Shown in pieces: positions 9,642-21,167 of a stretch of DNA of 64,000 bases. How positions within the stretch are numbered: the stretch's first letter is position 1; each line of letters begins with the position of its first letter. A model generated the notes under the pieces. It saw only the letters and a program-made list of their open reading frames with translations. It had not been told where the DNA came from and did not search any database. This stretch comes from Merluccius polli (lineage: Eukaryota > Chordata > Actinopteri > Gadiformes > Merlucciidae), in contig JAOPHQ010005197.1 of the NCBI GenBank assembly GCA_030340625.1, forward strand, positions 1 through 64,000, given 5' to 3'. Both the position numbers and the translations under genes were made by a program.

Positions 9642-12616
9642 CTAACTATAAGCTTTATCAAAGAGGAACGTCTTAAGCCTACTCTTAAATGTGGAGAGGG
9701 TGTCTGCCTCCCGAACCACAACTGGAAGCTGGTTCCACTGAAGAGGAGCTTGGTAACTGAAGGCTCTGGCTCCTGTTCTACTTTTAGAAACTATAGGAAC
9801 CACCAGTAGCCCTGCATTCAGAGAACGCAGTGTTCTAGTGGGGTAATAGGGTACTATGAGCTCTTTGAGATATGAAGGGGCCTGACCATGAAGAGTTTTA
9901 TAGGTGAGGAGGAGGATTTTAAATTCTATTCTAAATTTTACAGGGAGCCAATGCAGAGAAGCTAGTACAGGAGAGATGTGATCTCTTTTCCTAGTTCCTG
10001 TCAGTACTTGTGCTGCAGCGTTTTGAATTAATTGGAGCGTCTTAATGGACTTATTAGGACAACCTGATAATAAAGAGTTGCAGTAATCCAGCCTTGAGGT
10101 AACAAATGCATGGATTAGTTTTTCTGCATCTGTCTTTGATAGGATGCGTCTGATTTTTGTAATATTACGTAAATGAAAAAAGGCAGTCCTAGAGGTCTGC
10201 TTTATGTGGGAATTAAATGACAGATCCTGATCAAAGATAACTCCAAGATTCCTGACAGTGGTGCTAGAGGCCAATGTAATGCCATCTAGAGTAGCTATAT
10301 CTGTAGACATTGAGTCTCTAAAGTTTTTGGGGCCAAGTACAAGAATTTCGGTTTTCTCTGAGTTTAACATCAGAAAATTGCAGCTCATCCAGGATTTTAT
10401 GTCTTTAAGACATGTTTGTAATTTAGATAATTGATTAATTTCATCAGGTTTGATCGATAGATATAACTGCTATCATCTGCATAACAATGAAAGTTAATGG
10501 AGTGATTTCTAATAATATTGCCTAAAGGGAGCATATATAAAGTAAATAGTATTGGTCCAAATACAGAACCTTGTGGAACTCCATGACTAACTGTAGTATT
10601 TATTGAAGATTCATCATTCACATGTACAAACTGTGAACGATCTGATAGATAGGACCTAAACCAGCTTAGTGCGGTTCCTTTAATGCCAATTTGATGCTCG
10701 AGTCTCTGTAAAAGAATATTATGATCAATGGTGTCAAAGGCAGCACTAAGATCTAATAATACAAAGAGACAAGTCCATTGTCAGAAGCAATCAAATGGTC
10801 ATTATTAACTTTAACCAGAGCTGTCTCTGTGCTATGATGAACTCTAAATCCTGACTGGAAATCCTCAAATAAACTATTGTTATGTAGAAAGTCACACAAT
10901 TGTTTGGCGACTACTTTCTCCAGAATCTTAGACAGAAAGGGGAGATTAGAAATCGGTCTATAGTTGGCTAAAACCCCTGGGTCAAGAGTGGGCTTTTTAA
11001 GAAGGGGTTTAATTACAGCTACTTTAAAGGACTGTGGTACATATCCTGATAATAAAGAAAGATTAATCATTTCCAGTAAAGAAGTGCCAATTAAGGGTAC
11101 AATTTCTTTAAGCAGCCTAGTTGGGATGGGATCTAACAGACAGGTTGATGACTTCGATGAAGAAATTATAGAAGTTAACTGATGAAGACTGACAGCAGAG
11201 AAACACTCCAAATACACATCTAAGGTTGCACCAGTCAAAGTGTCTGATGTTGGAGAGCCTGCGATACCTATTGAGGGCATTTGGTGACTAATAGTAATAA
11301 TTTTATTATAAAAGAAGTTCATGAAGTCATTGCTACTTAAGTTGATGGGGATACATGGCTCAATAGAGCTGTGACTCTCTGTCAGCCTGGCTACAGTGCT
11401 GAAGAGGAACCTAGGGTTGTTCTTATTTTCTTCTATTAGTGCTGAGTAAAAGGCTCCTCTGGCTTTACGGAGGGCCTTTCTATAATTTTTAAGATTATTT
11501 TGCCAAATTAAGCGATTTTCTAATAAATTGGAAGCGCGCCATTTCCTTTCTGATTTCCTTGTTTCTTGTTTTAATTGACGAGTTTGTTGGTTGTACTGGT
11601 GCTAGTTTCCTATGTTTTATTATTTTCTGTTTTCTAGGAGCGATAGAATCTAATGTTGATTGTAGAGAGCCTGCAGCACTATTAACAAGATTATCAATTT
11701 GGGAGTGACTAAAGTTAATATAGGACTCTGTTATATTCAGATATGGCATTGAATTAAACACTGATGGAATCTCCTCCTTAAACTTAGCTACAGCACTGTC
11801 AGATAGACATCTGCTGTAGGAAGTTTTGCTTAATGGCTTATAGTCTAATAATAGAAATTCAAAAGTTATTAAATAATGGTCAGATAGGAGAGGATTATGT
11901 GGAAAAACTATTAAATGTTCAATATCCATGCCATATGATAGAACAAGGTCAAGAGTGTGATTAAAACAATGGGTTGGTTTATTTACACTCTGACAGAAGC
12001 CAATCGAGTCTATTAATGAGGTAAATGCGTTACTAAGGCTGTCATTTGTAACATCCACATGGACATTAAAATCACCTACAATAATTACTTTATCTGATTT
12101 AAGAACTAAACTTGATAGAAACTCTGAGAATTCAGATATAAAATCAGAGTACGGTCCAGGAGCGCGGTACACTATAACAAATAGGACTGGCTGCAGTGTT
12201 TTCCAGTTTGGGTGAGAAAGACTAAGAACAATGCTTTCAAATGAATTATAATTTAGTTTTGGTTTAGGGTCCATTAAAACCCTCGAATCATATATAGCTG
12301 CTACTCCACCTCCTCGGCCTGCGCCTCGGGGAATGTGAGTATTGATATGACTGGGGGGGGTGGATTCATTTAGGCTAACATAATCCTCATGGGACAACCA
12401 GGTCTCAGTAAGACAAAGCAAATCAATATCGTAATCTGATATTAATTCATTCACTAAAACAGCTTTGGATGACAGAGACCTGATATTTAACAGTCCACAT
12501 TTCATTCTTTTATTTTGTGCTACTGAGGAGTTGGTTTTAATTTTTATTAGGTTTTCATGGTTAACTCCTCTTGTTTTTATTTCTTTAAATAATGTAGGCG
12601 GTCGGGGGACAGACAC
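9642..12616 (-). pseudogene. L2 LINE ORF2: endonuclease and reverse transcriptase
   Basis: The frame opens with an apurinic-like endonuclease (11495-12616) with LNIRSLSSK, LTETWLS, VGDFNVHV and SDHYLI signatures. The reverse transcriptase follows (ANYRPISNLPF, FQSGFR, GVPQGSVFGP) with the catalytic CYADDSS near 10480. A C-terminal region follows (LDYCNSLLSG, LHWLPV) and ends at 9642. ORF2 nicks target DNA and primes cDNA synthesis on it. The frame is broken into at least four pieces: between 11495 and 11322, between 10753 and 10621, and near 10390. Catalytic motifs survive but the copy is inactive. Its neighbour on the same strand is ORF1. Confidence 0.85.
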
Positions 12617-12716
12617 AGTCTCTATGGGGTGGTGGGTGGGTGACTGTACTAGAGGAAGCGCAGAGAAGTGTGTTAGACAGCAACTCTGCTTCCTGGTCCC
12701 GACTCTGGACTGTCAG

Positions 12717-14165
12717 GTTTTAGAAATAAACTGCATCATATTCCTGGATAAGAGAGCCGCTCCATCCAACGTGGGATGGATGCCGTCTCTCCTAATCAAA
12801 CCAGGTTTTCCCCAAAAAGGCTGCCAATTATCTATGAAGCCCACATGGTTTGCTGGACACCACCTGGACGCGTGTATGCTTTTTCCAACCCAGTTTAGAC
12901 GAGCCCACGCCCACTTCCGCAGTACAGAAGCCTAGTCGGTTACGCGTTACCATAGAGACTGACCCCAATAGAAACTAGTACTACTACGCTTATCAGTCGT
13001 TTGCAAATCGCCACGCCACGCTTGTTCCTAAATCGTAAATTTGCCCCTTTCAAGATGACAGATCACGATCATACATACGCAGAGCTTCTTTGGTACGTTA
13101 TCATGTTATGTGAATTAACCCTAACCCTAACCCTAACCCTAAATTAACATTACTAAACTGACTGCTTTACACACTAAAGATATGCGATAGCCGGCGTGTA
13201 AACACTGACAATAAATTAACATTACTAAACTGACTGCTTTACACACTAAAGATATGCGATAGCCGATAGCCTCGCACATAGGCGAGCTACGTCTTTTCGC
13301 ATTTGTGATCAGAATGCCATATGCACTCACAACAATATAAACATTACTAAATGACTGCTTTTACACAGTAAAGTATGGGTAGCTGCTGCTTCGCGGCGGC
13401 ATACGCGGCTTCCGTACTAGCAAGGGGGCGTGGTTTTGTCTAAACTGGGTTGGAAAAAGGATACACACCACCTGGACAGCCAGCGGTGGAAGGACGCCAT
13501 GCGGCTATACATGACGTCACTGGTCACATTGGGCAGGGGTCCAGAGAAAACTACGGTGTCCGACATTGTTTTGGCGTATCTACACACCGACTCCACATTA
13601 ATTTTAGTGACCTCCGATTGGCGTAATCGGGTGTCATTACCGCCAACGTGAATAACAATCTTATGATATTTACGTTTGTCAGCAGTTTTAAATAGGATTC
13701 AACGTCGCCCACTCTGGCCCCAGGGATACATTTAACTATGGCCGCTGGCTTCGCTAACTTCACGTTTCTGACTATAGAAGAGCCAATAACCAGAGTCTGT
13801 TCCTCAGCGGGTGTGTCGCTGAGTGGGGAAAACGTATTAGAAACGTGAATGGTCTGGTGGTGAGCCGTGGGCTTCAGTAGTTTGCCGCTACGCTTCCCCC
13901 GGACAGTCACCCACTCTCCGTGGCTTCCCGGCTGCTCGGGGTCTACCGGGGGACGGCTAACTAGGGCTACCTCCGGCCGGCCCGCACAGACTACCGGAGA
14001 CGGTGTGGTGCGGTACCGTGCCTCTAAGTCACTAATCCTCACCTCCAGCGCAGTAAATAAACTACATTTAATACAGGTACCATTATCACTAAAAGAGGTG
14101 GAGGAATAACTGAACATGTGGCACACTGAGCAGGAAAGAGGAGCAGAGGAAGAGGGAGAAGACAT
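12717..14165 (-). pseudogene. L2 LINE ORF1 with SGNH esterase domain, interrupted
   Basis: The start at 14165 gives a Ser-rich N-terminus with a Cys-rich patch (CSVCHMF ... CIKC), a presumed zinc-binding or coiled segment, then an SGNH-hydrolase-like domain. Block I reads IGSSIVRN, the GND block is seen after a one-base frameshift near 13670, and the DGIHP block lies near 12770. ORF1 proteins of L2/CR1 elements bind RNA, and the esterase is thought to aid membrane or RNP association. A TIR element (12870-13466) separates the GND and DGIHP blocks. Removing that element restores a continuous esterase order, so ORF1 was whole apart from the frameshift before the insertion. Confidence 0.75.
12870..13466. 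mobile_element. TIR element inside LINE ORF1, with telomere-like and tandem repeats
   Basis: The ends GTGTATGCTTTTTCC and GGAAAAAGGATACAC continue into about 40 bp of inverted similarity (CCAACCCAGTTTAGAC). ACCACCTGGAC flanks both sides, consistent with a target duplication of about 9-11 bp. Inside are four CCCTAA units near 13117-13141 and a roughly 70-bp tandem duplication at 13141-13270. No transposase is seen. Superfamily unknown. The duplication length suggests a MULE-like mechanism, which is an inference. Confidence 0.68.
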
Positions 14166-14390
14166 CGCTAACTGCTAATGCTTAATGTAACTAGCGTGTG
14201 AAGACTTTAAAATAGCGAAAAGTCGCTAAAAGAAAGAAGTAGCTCCGAGTGATCCGGTGGAACTAGTCTACGTTTAAATGTTTAAGCGGGTAAATAACCG
14301 CTGTAATGAGTAAAACAAATGTATATTTAGGGTTCACCGACAGCTACAACACCAAACAGTGTACAGAGCAGGAAGTAGACCGGAAATGAG

Positions 14391-14779
14391 TCAGTATGCT
14401 TACCGCAACAGCGACACCTCCGACACTGTAGGCCACTGTATACCAGACAGACTGAACTCCATTGAGGTCCACGTCTTTGTGCGCTTTCGGTGTGAACGCA
14501 CAGTAAGAAAAACTCTGATGTTATCGCTTTTGCCTCACTCATTGACCGCAGACGTATTCTATTACATTGGAATAGCCCAAATGCTCCTCCTGCTACTTCT
14601 TGGTTGAGCGATTTAATGTCTTTTCTGTCTTTGGAAAAAGTTAAATATTCCTTAAGAGGTTCAACACCCTCACCTCTCTGGACCCCAACTGAATCCATTT
14701 GATGCATTCAAAATATTTGTTTCCTACGAATAAAAGATCATTTTATTTGGTCATAATGTGTCTGTAGCTCATTTTGATA
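14391..14779. other. Unassigned, possibly LINE leader or other repeat
   Basis: No domain or RNA recognised. It may be the 5' leader of the L2 LINE or an older repeat. The boundary could not be placed. Confidence 0.3.
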
Positions 14780-14873
14780 AAAAAAAATTGTGAAAAAATC
14801 GTATCGTGAACAAAAAATCGTGAACCGTATCGAATCGTGAGTTGAGTGTATCGTTACATCCCTAAGCCCCTGC
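14780..14873 (-). mobile_element. hAT terminal fragment
   Basis: The right end, read inverted, is TAGGGATGTAACGATACAC, followed by ATCGTGA and CGATACG words. This is a widespread hAT terminus in fish. The partner end and target duplication were not found, so it is a remnant. Confidence 0.5.
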
Positions 14874-15325
14874 TGCTCCAGTCAGGCTGAATCTTAGCTG
14901 CACAGCCCTAGTCTTCTCTGACCAGTGGTTAGCTCTGGCACAGCTCTCAAACTGATACAGGAAGTCTTTCCATGCACCAGTTCCATCAAACTGACCTGGC
15001 CGCAGCGTGGGGATTTTCTCCCTCTCTCCATGACTCTCATCATCACTGCTGTCCGCGAGGCACTCACGGCGCACTGAGTATGATGGGGGGTGCAGTCACA
15101 ATTCAGGGCCTAACTTGGTTTTTCATGCTGGGGCATACAGCACAGTCGGTGGGGGAAAAGGGGCTTGAGCTTGGAATACAGGGATACTGGTAGTGAAATG
15201 GTTACTGTTCATTTGAGCAAAGGGGTTAATTATTTGGCCAGTGGGGGAGAGAACAGCTGCTTGGGACTTTACAAACGCTCTACAGACCTCCCTTTGCAGT
15301 GGGGGGAAATGGGCTTTAGCTTGGA
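14868..15325 (-). pseudogene. Ty3/Gypsy-type gag N-terminal fragment
   Basis: The minus strand encodes a conserved gag capsid start (LRPGQFDGTGAWKDFLYQFE, then ANHWSEKTRAVQLRFSLTG) of the kind found in fish Gypsy elements. Upstream a second frame gives a Pro/Gln-rich leader (from about 15325) that ends at a stop before joining the capsid part, so frameshifts are present. Gag would form the particle around retroelement RNA. There are no LTRs, protease or pol nearby. It is an isolated remnant between a hAT end and the truncated element at 15333. Confidence 0.6.
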
Positions 15326-15332
15326 CAACAGG

Positions 15333-15935
15333 TAGCCTAGTCCTAACTAGACCTTCGTACTCATTTCATTCATACTCATGGTCTAGAACTGCTATAGAGA
15401 CAAACGATTTCTCACTTGAAGGCGGGTGCTGTTGAAGTTTAAAACCTATTGGCTCCGCCGTGCCACTCTGGATCTGCCTTAACCAATCGCTAACGTTTGG
15501 TTGTGATGTATTTCATGCGCCGGAAACCACGTTGCGCGCAGTATACAAACGACAGATGCAGTGAGCATTAGCCTGGGCCGTGTTCCGATATCCGTGCTAC
15601 CCGTACTTAGTATACTTAGTTTGAGTACGTAGGGTGTTCCGATTATGATTGCGGCAAAAGAAGTGTACTTGAAAGGACCCTTATGTGTACTCAAAAAGGC
15701 CAAAATGCTGAGTGTGCAACGGTGTACACTATGCGTACTCAACGGCAGCCATCTTAGCTACGTAGCGGAAGAGGCTGAGTCGCGCTCAGAGAACGTCTAA
15801 TGAATTCACCTGTTTGGCGGGTGACGCGGCCGCGCAGCTGATGTCATTTCCGTTAAGTGCGCCACAGAGTATTGCATTTGGAACAGCACTAACATCTGAA
15901 GCTCTGCGTACCTATTGAGTACGGATAGTGTACAT
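15333..15935 (-). mobile_element. Truncated copy of the composite element found at 49170-51262
   Basis: It begins TAGCCTAGTCCTAAC and matches, inverted, 51262-51215, then 49975-49781, then the MITE at 49777-49378, breaking off near 15935. It lacks the two insertions that split the other copy, so it serves as their empty site. The nested MITE (from 15576) keeps its GGCCGTGTTCCGATA end and CTG flank on one side only. Confidence 0.78.
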
Positions 15936-17109
15936 AGCGTCTACAGAAGAAAACAAGGATGCCGACCGTCGAAAATAGGAGTCGGGGGATTACTTTTCAC
16001 AAGTAAGATTTAACATTACCGTACGCAGTGTTTCCCACAGGATTTTGTGAGACTATGGTGGGTGGATCTCGGACCCTCTAGGGGGGTCCGGGGGCATGCT
16101 CCCCCGGATTTTTTTTTTTTACATTTTAAAGTTAAATGCATCAATCTGGTGCACTTTGAAAGCAAAATTAAGAGACTAGATCTATGAAGACCTGTGTGCT
16201 CTTGTAAACAATTTAATCATAAACACATTGGTTGTATAGATACGAATGGTGAAAACACAATATCAACTAGAGCATACATCTGAGCCATCAAAGAAATTAA
16301 GCAAACGTGGTTAACTGTGTTGAACTAGTTTATTTTTTAGAAAATAAAATAAAAAATAATTAATCCCATCATCCCTATTTACAAACTTTGCACCCCGATT
16401 TCGGCGCAGGGGTGATAGTAGAAACAAATCCTGAGCCTGAACTCTTTTTTTCTGGGAGGTAAGCGGGCCCCTAAGCCAAGATATATGCCCTGATCAACAT
16501 AATTGTCAAGCGGGATCCAGGGGTATGCTCCCCTGGAAGACAATTTGGATTAGGTTCTGCTGAATTTTGTGGAAATAAATTGACAATATTCAGGCATGAG
16601 ATGAACAAACCAAATATAAGCCTATATTACAGTAGCATATTTGTGTAGAGCACCAGAGCTCTTGGGACCCTGGGCCTGGTAGGCCTATAATCCATCCCTG
16701 CTAATACCTTTCATCATGTAAATATGAGCGTTCCTTCCAGGTGATGTGACCTATTGGCTCAAAATCAGTGCAGGATCATACTTGTTTTGTGAGACACAAC
16801 TCTTACTTTCTTTTTGTTTCTTCTTTTTTTTTTAAAAATCAAATCTTAACATTCTTCATATTTTTTTAAATAAACGTTTAATACATTTAATACCCACGTA
16901 TTATTTTGAAAACCGGAAGTTTCCACACGCTGCAGTAAGCTAGCGCTGACTTTCCCAGTTGTCTCAAAGTAATGCCATAAAGTCGGCAATAAGGGCGCAC
17001 TTGAAAATGTTGGAGCGGCTGCTTGACCACGCGAAACCGAGAGACGGCTGGCTTGACCGAGGATGTGCGGCTCCTCCGGGGGAGCGGTTCATGTTATTAG
17101 CGGAGTCCG
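15936..17109. other. Unassigned repeat-like sequence
   Basis: Contains GTTTCCCACAGGATT followed by a pair of GGACCC/GGGTCC words and a poly-T run (16030-16130), resembling a degraded fish MITE. A related GGGATCCAGGGG motif recurs near 16510. No gene is recognised. Confidence 0.35.
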
Positions 17110-17118
17110 GGAGGGTTC

Positions 17119-17649
17119 TAGCCTGGCAAGCCAGACCTACATCAGAAAGATGTAAGGTCTGGCGCAGCTCCATTGGCAGTGTGGGCGGGATAAACGGTTG
17201 TCTTTCAAGTTCCCTCTGCACGCAATAGGATAGCGCTACAACCAATCAGCGCAACGAAGAAGGTGACGTAGTCAGAGCGACGGCTCTGACTACGTAATTA
17301 ATCAAAACTCCGAATACATATTTATTTTCGAGGAAAGACTTCAGTGCCGTTCTTTGTTCTTTTCTCAATGAAAATGTTAACTTCAAGTCTTGAAGAGTCG
17401 CGGCCAAAGCCGAGTGGAAAGACAGCCATTCGCCAGCAGCAGCAGCCATTGTTTACCTAACACGGAACCGTCGCAACTCTGTCGTCATGGTAGCCCGGCT
17501 TTCGACTCCGCCCCTCACGCTGTGATTGGTCAGACATACAAGACACACTTGGTGTTTCCAGCACCAAAAAGCGGACGGAGCTGTGCTAGACCTACACTAG
17601 CTGCCAAATAAATTTGCTGCCGCTAGGGGGTGTCTAGAGTTCTAGGCTA
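17119..17649 (-). mobile_element. TIR element with 9-bp TSD, carrying a helicase-like first exon
   Basis: The ends TAGCCTGGCAAGCC and TTCTAGGCTA are flanked by a perfect 9-bp duplication GGAGGGTTC at 17110-17118 and 17650-17658. On the minus strand it encodes a start (about 17449) like that at 50055 in the other copy: an Ala-rich beginning, then LSFHSALAATLQDLKL and a KEQRTALKSFLENK segment. This resembles the region before the Walker A site of RecQ-like helicases. The frame then enters unrelated sequence. The second copy is at 49976-50388. Confidence 0.75.
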
Positions 17650-18191
17650 GGAGGGTTCACCATCACGGCGTAGTTACGAGGGATGTGCGACTATCGTCTT
17701 AAAAAATACTAAAGTGTTTTTTAAAGTTAGAAAGATATTAGATATTCACCGATATTCACGCTCCGAATTACAGCGATCAGACACGGGGAACTAAAGCCGC
17801 GATCACCGGTGTGAGTCCCGTGTGTCTAGCGGTGTCTACCTGCCCAGGGGTCCGTTTCACAAAGCAGGTTTAGTGAAAACCCTGCGTTTATTAACCCTGA
17901 AATGAGGGAAACGCTGAGTTTTCCGTTTCACAAAGGGAGATAACTCAAACCAGAGAAAGAGGGGCAACTCTAGCCTGTTTCACAGAGAGAGGTAACTTAC
18001 GCTCTCGGTCAGTTACTGTAGTAACAGACTCTATGAACCTAACCTGGTCGGGACCAGGTTTTACTCAATGGATCAATCTGTCTCCGCCCTCTTTCAGCCA
18101 CACACGCCATTTGATTTCCTCATTCATTCAGTCAGTCAGTAGGCTTTATCCGAAGTCCATGCCGCAGTAGGAGGCGACTTTTGTTACAAAC

Positions 18192-19490
18192 ATGGCATGT
18201 CCGTTTGAAAACGATCCCGTGGAGGAAGGTGCGGCATTACTGCGCGGAGAATTACAGCTTCGTCCGGAGAGAGTTATCAGACCGTGCATAGATGTTTTAG
18301 CTTTTCCGGAACATTTTCTTTTTGAGCGGTACCGTTTCACTTCACAGTCCATCATTTATATACACAACCTAATCCGTCCTTACATTTCCAACATTACCAA
18401 CCGTAGTCGTGCTCTCACATCCCAGCAGATAGTGTGTGTTGCACTGCGTTTCTTTGCAAATGGAAGTTTTTTATACAATGTCGGAGATGCAGAGCACTTG
18501 AGCAAGGCAACCGTATGCAGGGTGGTCAGAAAAGTGTGCCTCGCACTGAAACGGCTTTTACCCATGTTTATCGTTTTCCCTGGACATAAACCTGTCAGAG
18601 CCATCAAGGAAGAGTTCCACAGGATTGCAGGTGAATGATGTAGGGATGTGTGAAATTAATTGTAAATTATATTCTGTTATTGACATTGTGCTGCAACCTC
18701 AGACTGGGATTAGTAATATTCATTTCCTTTAGGATTTCCCAGTGTGATTGGCTGCATTGATGGAACACACATCCCCATCACGGCTCCCTCACATAATGAA
18801 GCCGATTATGTGAACAGGAAGTCCATTCACAGCATAAATGTGCAGGTACATGTAGATTGACTACTGTAGCAAAATGTTAAAGACTGCATCATAGTTCCAA
18901 CATCTGTCATTCTCTGCACTGTCAAGATCATATGTGATGCTGCACACATCATTTCGAATGTGGAGGCCAAGTGGCCTGGGTCTGTTCACGACGCCAGGAT
19001 TTATCGAGAGTCTAACCTCAGCAACAGACTGCAACGTGGTAAGCAGCCTGAAGATTTGCACAATATAATTCACTTGTCTCCCTCCTTTAATACACTAATG
19101 TATCCACTATACATTACAGGAGAGTTTGATGGCCTTCTGCTGGGTGACAGGGGTTACCCATGCCAACCTAGGCTGCTGACCCCCTACCCTGAACCAGGCC
19201 CCCAACAGAACTTCAACCGGGCTCACTGCAGGACAAGAGCCCGGGTGGAGATGACCATAGGCCTGTTGAAAGCCCGTTTCCAGTGCCTACGTCACCTCAG
19301 GGTGACCCCTGATAGGGCCTGTGATATAATTGTGGCATGTGTTGTTCTTCATAATATCGCCACTATTAGAGGAGAGCAACACCCTGCCCTACAAATTGAC
19401 GACGCTGATGATGACCCCATCCACCTGCCAGCTATCCAGGACGGCAGAACAGTCAGAGACACAATTTGCAATAACCACTTTAGAATTTAA
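18192..19490 (+). CDS. HARBI1-like PIF/Harbinger transposase, apparently intact
   Basis: Four exons join in frame: 18192-18630, 18733-18845, 18927-19038 and 19120-19490. All introns are GT-AG and the product is 344 residues, close to the roughly 350 usual for HARBI1-type proteins. The catalytic acids are D156 (GCIDGTH), D206 (VHDAR) and E265 (RVEMTIG). A helix-turn-helix-like region near residues 85-125 (SKATVCRVVRKVC) fits the DNA-binding part before the DDE domain. The protein should act in the nucleus and normally needs a Myb-like partner to reach DNA ends. The partner gene in this element lacks its first exon. No stop or frameshift was seen. The start was chosen because the homologous start in copy 1 aligns with it. 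It could be expressed from its own 5' region, but no promoter was identified. Confidence 0.85.
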
Positions 19491-19533
19491 GTCACCATCA
19501 TCACCACCACCACCACAGCCGTCAAATCCACAG

Positions 19534-19905
19534 TCTGTTGCTGAGGTTAGACTCTTGATAAATCTTGGCGTCCACATTCGAAATGATGTGTGCAGCATCA
19601 CATATGATCTTGACAGTGTTAAGATCATATGTGTTAACATAATCGGCTTCATTATGTGAGGGAGCCGTGATGGGGATGTGTGTTCCATCAATGCAATCCT
19701 GTGGAACTCCTCCTTGATGGCTCTGACAGGTTTATGTCCAGGGAAAATGATAAATATGGGTAAAAGCCGCTTTCAACTTCCATTTGCAAAGAAACGCTGT
19801 GCAACACACTATCTGCTGGGATGTGAGAGCATGACTGTGGTTGGTAATGTAGGGACGGATTAGATTATGTATGTAAATGATGGATTGTGAAGTGAAACCA
19901 CAGCA
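19534..19905 (-). repeat. Antisense mosaic of the Harbinger transposase
   Basis: Read on the minus strand, this holds pieces of transposase exons 1, 2 and 3 in order (near 19900-19795, 19785-19695, 19695-19535), with internal deletions. A small piece of intron 2 sequence remains next to the exon 3 part, and the junctions are not splice junctions, so it is a deleted genomic copy and not a retrocopy. It starts about 45 bp after the transposase stop codon and is inverted to it, which would give long complementary transcripts if transcription reads through. Confidence 0.8.
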
Positions 19906-20038
19906 GTCAAATAAAGATTGAATATACATTTTAGTTGGTCTTCTTTATTTCCTACAAATACAAATACAAGAGTTAATAGTTAGTAGTTCAGTTAATGTTC
20001 CAATAGTTAACATAATTCACCTGTGACCATGCACTCAC

Positions 20039-21167
20039 CTCCAACTTGTGCTCTAGTATCTCTATTTCGAGATCCGTCTTCCGAATCTGCCGGTCCAGCA
20101 ATAGCCTTTCTTGATCGTACTTTTTAATTTTTTGGAGGAGGTGAATTTTATAAATTTCTTTCACTGGCAACTGGGAATACACAAGGAGGACATTACATTA
20201 TACAGATGATACACATGAAATCCACAGAATGAGCCTGTTTAGTGAACATCCATCTCACTGTGTCAATCTGTGCAGTGGATGGACCCTCCTGCTGCTGCCC
20301 AGCCATGTTCTGTTACAAAGGATGAGAATGTGTTAATACTTCAGTGTATAGGCTAATAAATGTCCCTTTATATTCCACCAGAATGTTAAGAAATGTGAAT
20401 GGGAAGAGAACTATCAGTAACATATGAAGATATTACCTCTGTAGGCCTTCCTGGATCCCCCTCCGTAAAGGCAGCAGACACTGTTTCCTCATCCTCTTCA
20501 TCCTAGATGAGTGATATGTTTCAGTATACTTAAACTACCCTTTAGTAAAATCTTTGGAGTATTGCCTACTTACAGTTACAATGTCCGTTGTGGCTTGAGG
20601 GGGCTCCTCCACCAGGCAGACAGCACCATCACAATCTGTTGGGACAAAAGAAAAAAAGACATAAAAGACAAATAAATATTTGTATAAGTAGCCTAAAAAA
20701 AAAGATATCTATAGGCCCATTACATTTTATAAAGGCACTTGTGTCCTGGGGGGTGCACTCTGAGGAGGAGCTCCCTCCAGGGATTCCCTCAGCCACCGGC
20801 CTTCCAGTATTGTGGCTTAGGGCCAGCTCCTCTGCCACCGTTAGAGGCGGTGGTGCTGGACCACCACCCGTTTTACGTGCATCTGCCTTCTTTCTGTTGG
20901 CTGAGTAGAAGTCTGTGTTAGTTTAAATAGGCTTAATTATTTAACAGAACATGATATAGATGAGAAGACATTTATGTGTGTGAAAACAGCATTATGTTGG
21001 AGATAAAACAACTGCACAGTCAAATAGCCACTTAATATTTACTTTACAGTGTAAAACATGATCAAAATGAGATACCTCCATGCCGAGGTCTTACCTGTTT
21101 GAACAATGTTTTTATATTTCATTTTAAGCTGCTGCCAAGTGCGCTTCTCCCCCGCGGGATTGCACCT
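20039..21167 (-). pseudogene. Harbinger Myb-like accessory gene, first exon missing
   Basis: Minus-strand exons with matching splice sites are seen at about 21106-21167 (GEKRTWQQLKMKYKNI, the end of a Myb/SANT-like domain), 20727-20898 (Pro/Ser-rich linker), 20576-20638, 20439-20503 (acidic), 20261-20310 and 20039-20172 (a coiled coil, LLLDRQIRKTDLEIEILEHK). In Harbinger transposons this second protein binds the subterminal DNA and carries the transposase into the nucleus. The exon that should begin the Myb domain is not upstream. Without it DNA binding should be lost. It is convergent with the transposase gene, the usual layout. Confidence 0.7.

Larger units (their letters stand above)
9029..14390 (-). 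mobile_element. L2-type LINE, near full length, minus strand
   Basis: On the minus strand the element shows an untranslated leader, ORF1 (esterase type), ORF2 (endonuclease plus reverse transcriptase), a 3' UTR with two (GA)n tracts, and a 3' end at 9029 made of ATTGA units. The TTTGTATAGCGCC block near 9050 (plus strand) is the conserved 3' end of fish L2 elements, recognised by the reverse transcriptase. The 5' limit near 14390 is estimated. The insertion broke the Harbinger copy at 7635. No target duplication could be read. Confidence 0.8.

Noticed and set aside
19534..19905. Retrocopy of spliced transposase mRNA
   Set aside because: Intron bases remain at one junction and deletions do not match exon borders.
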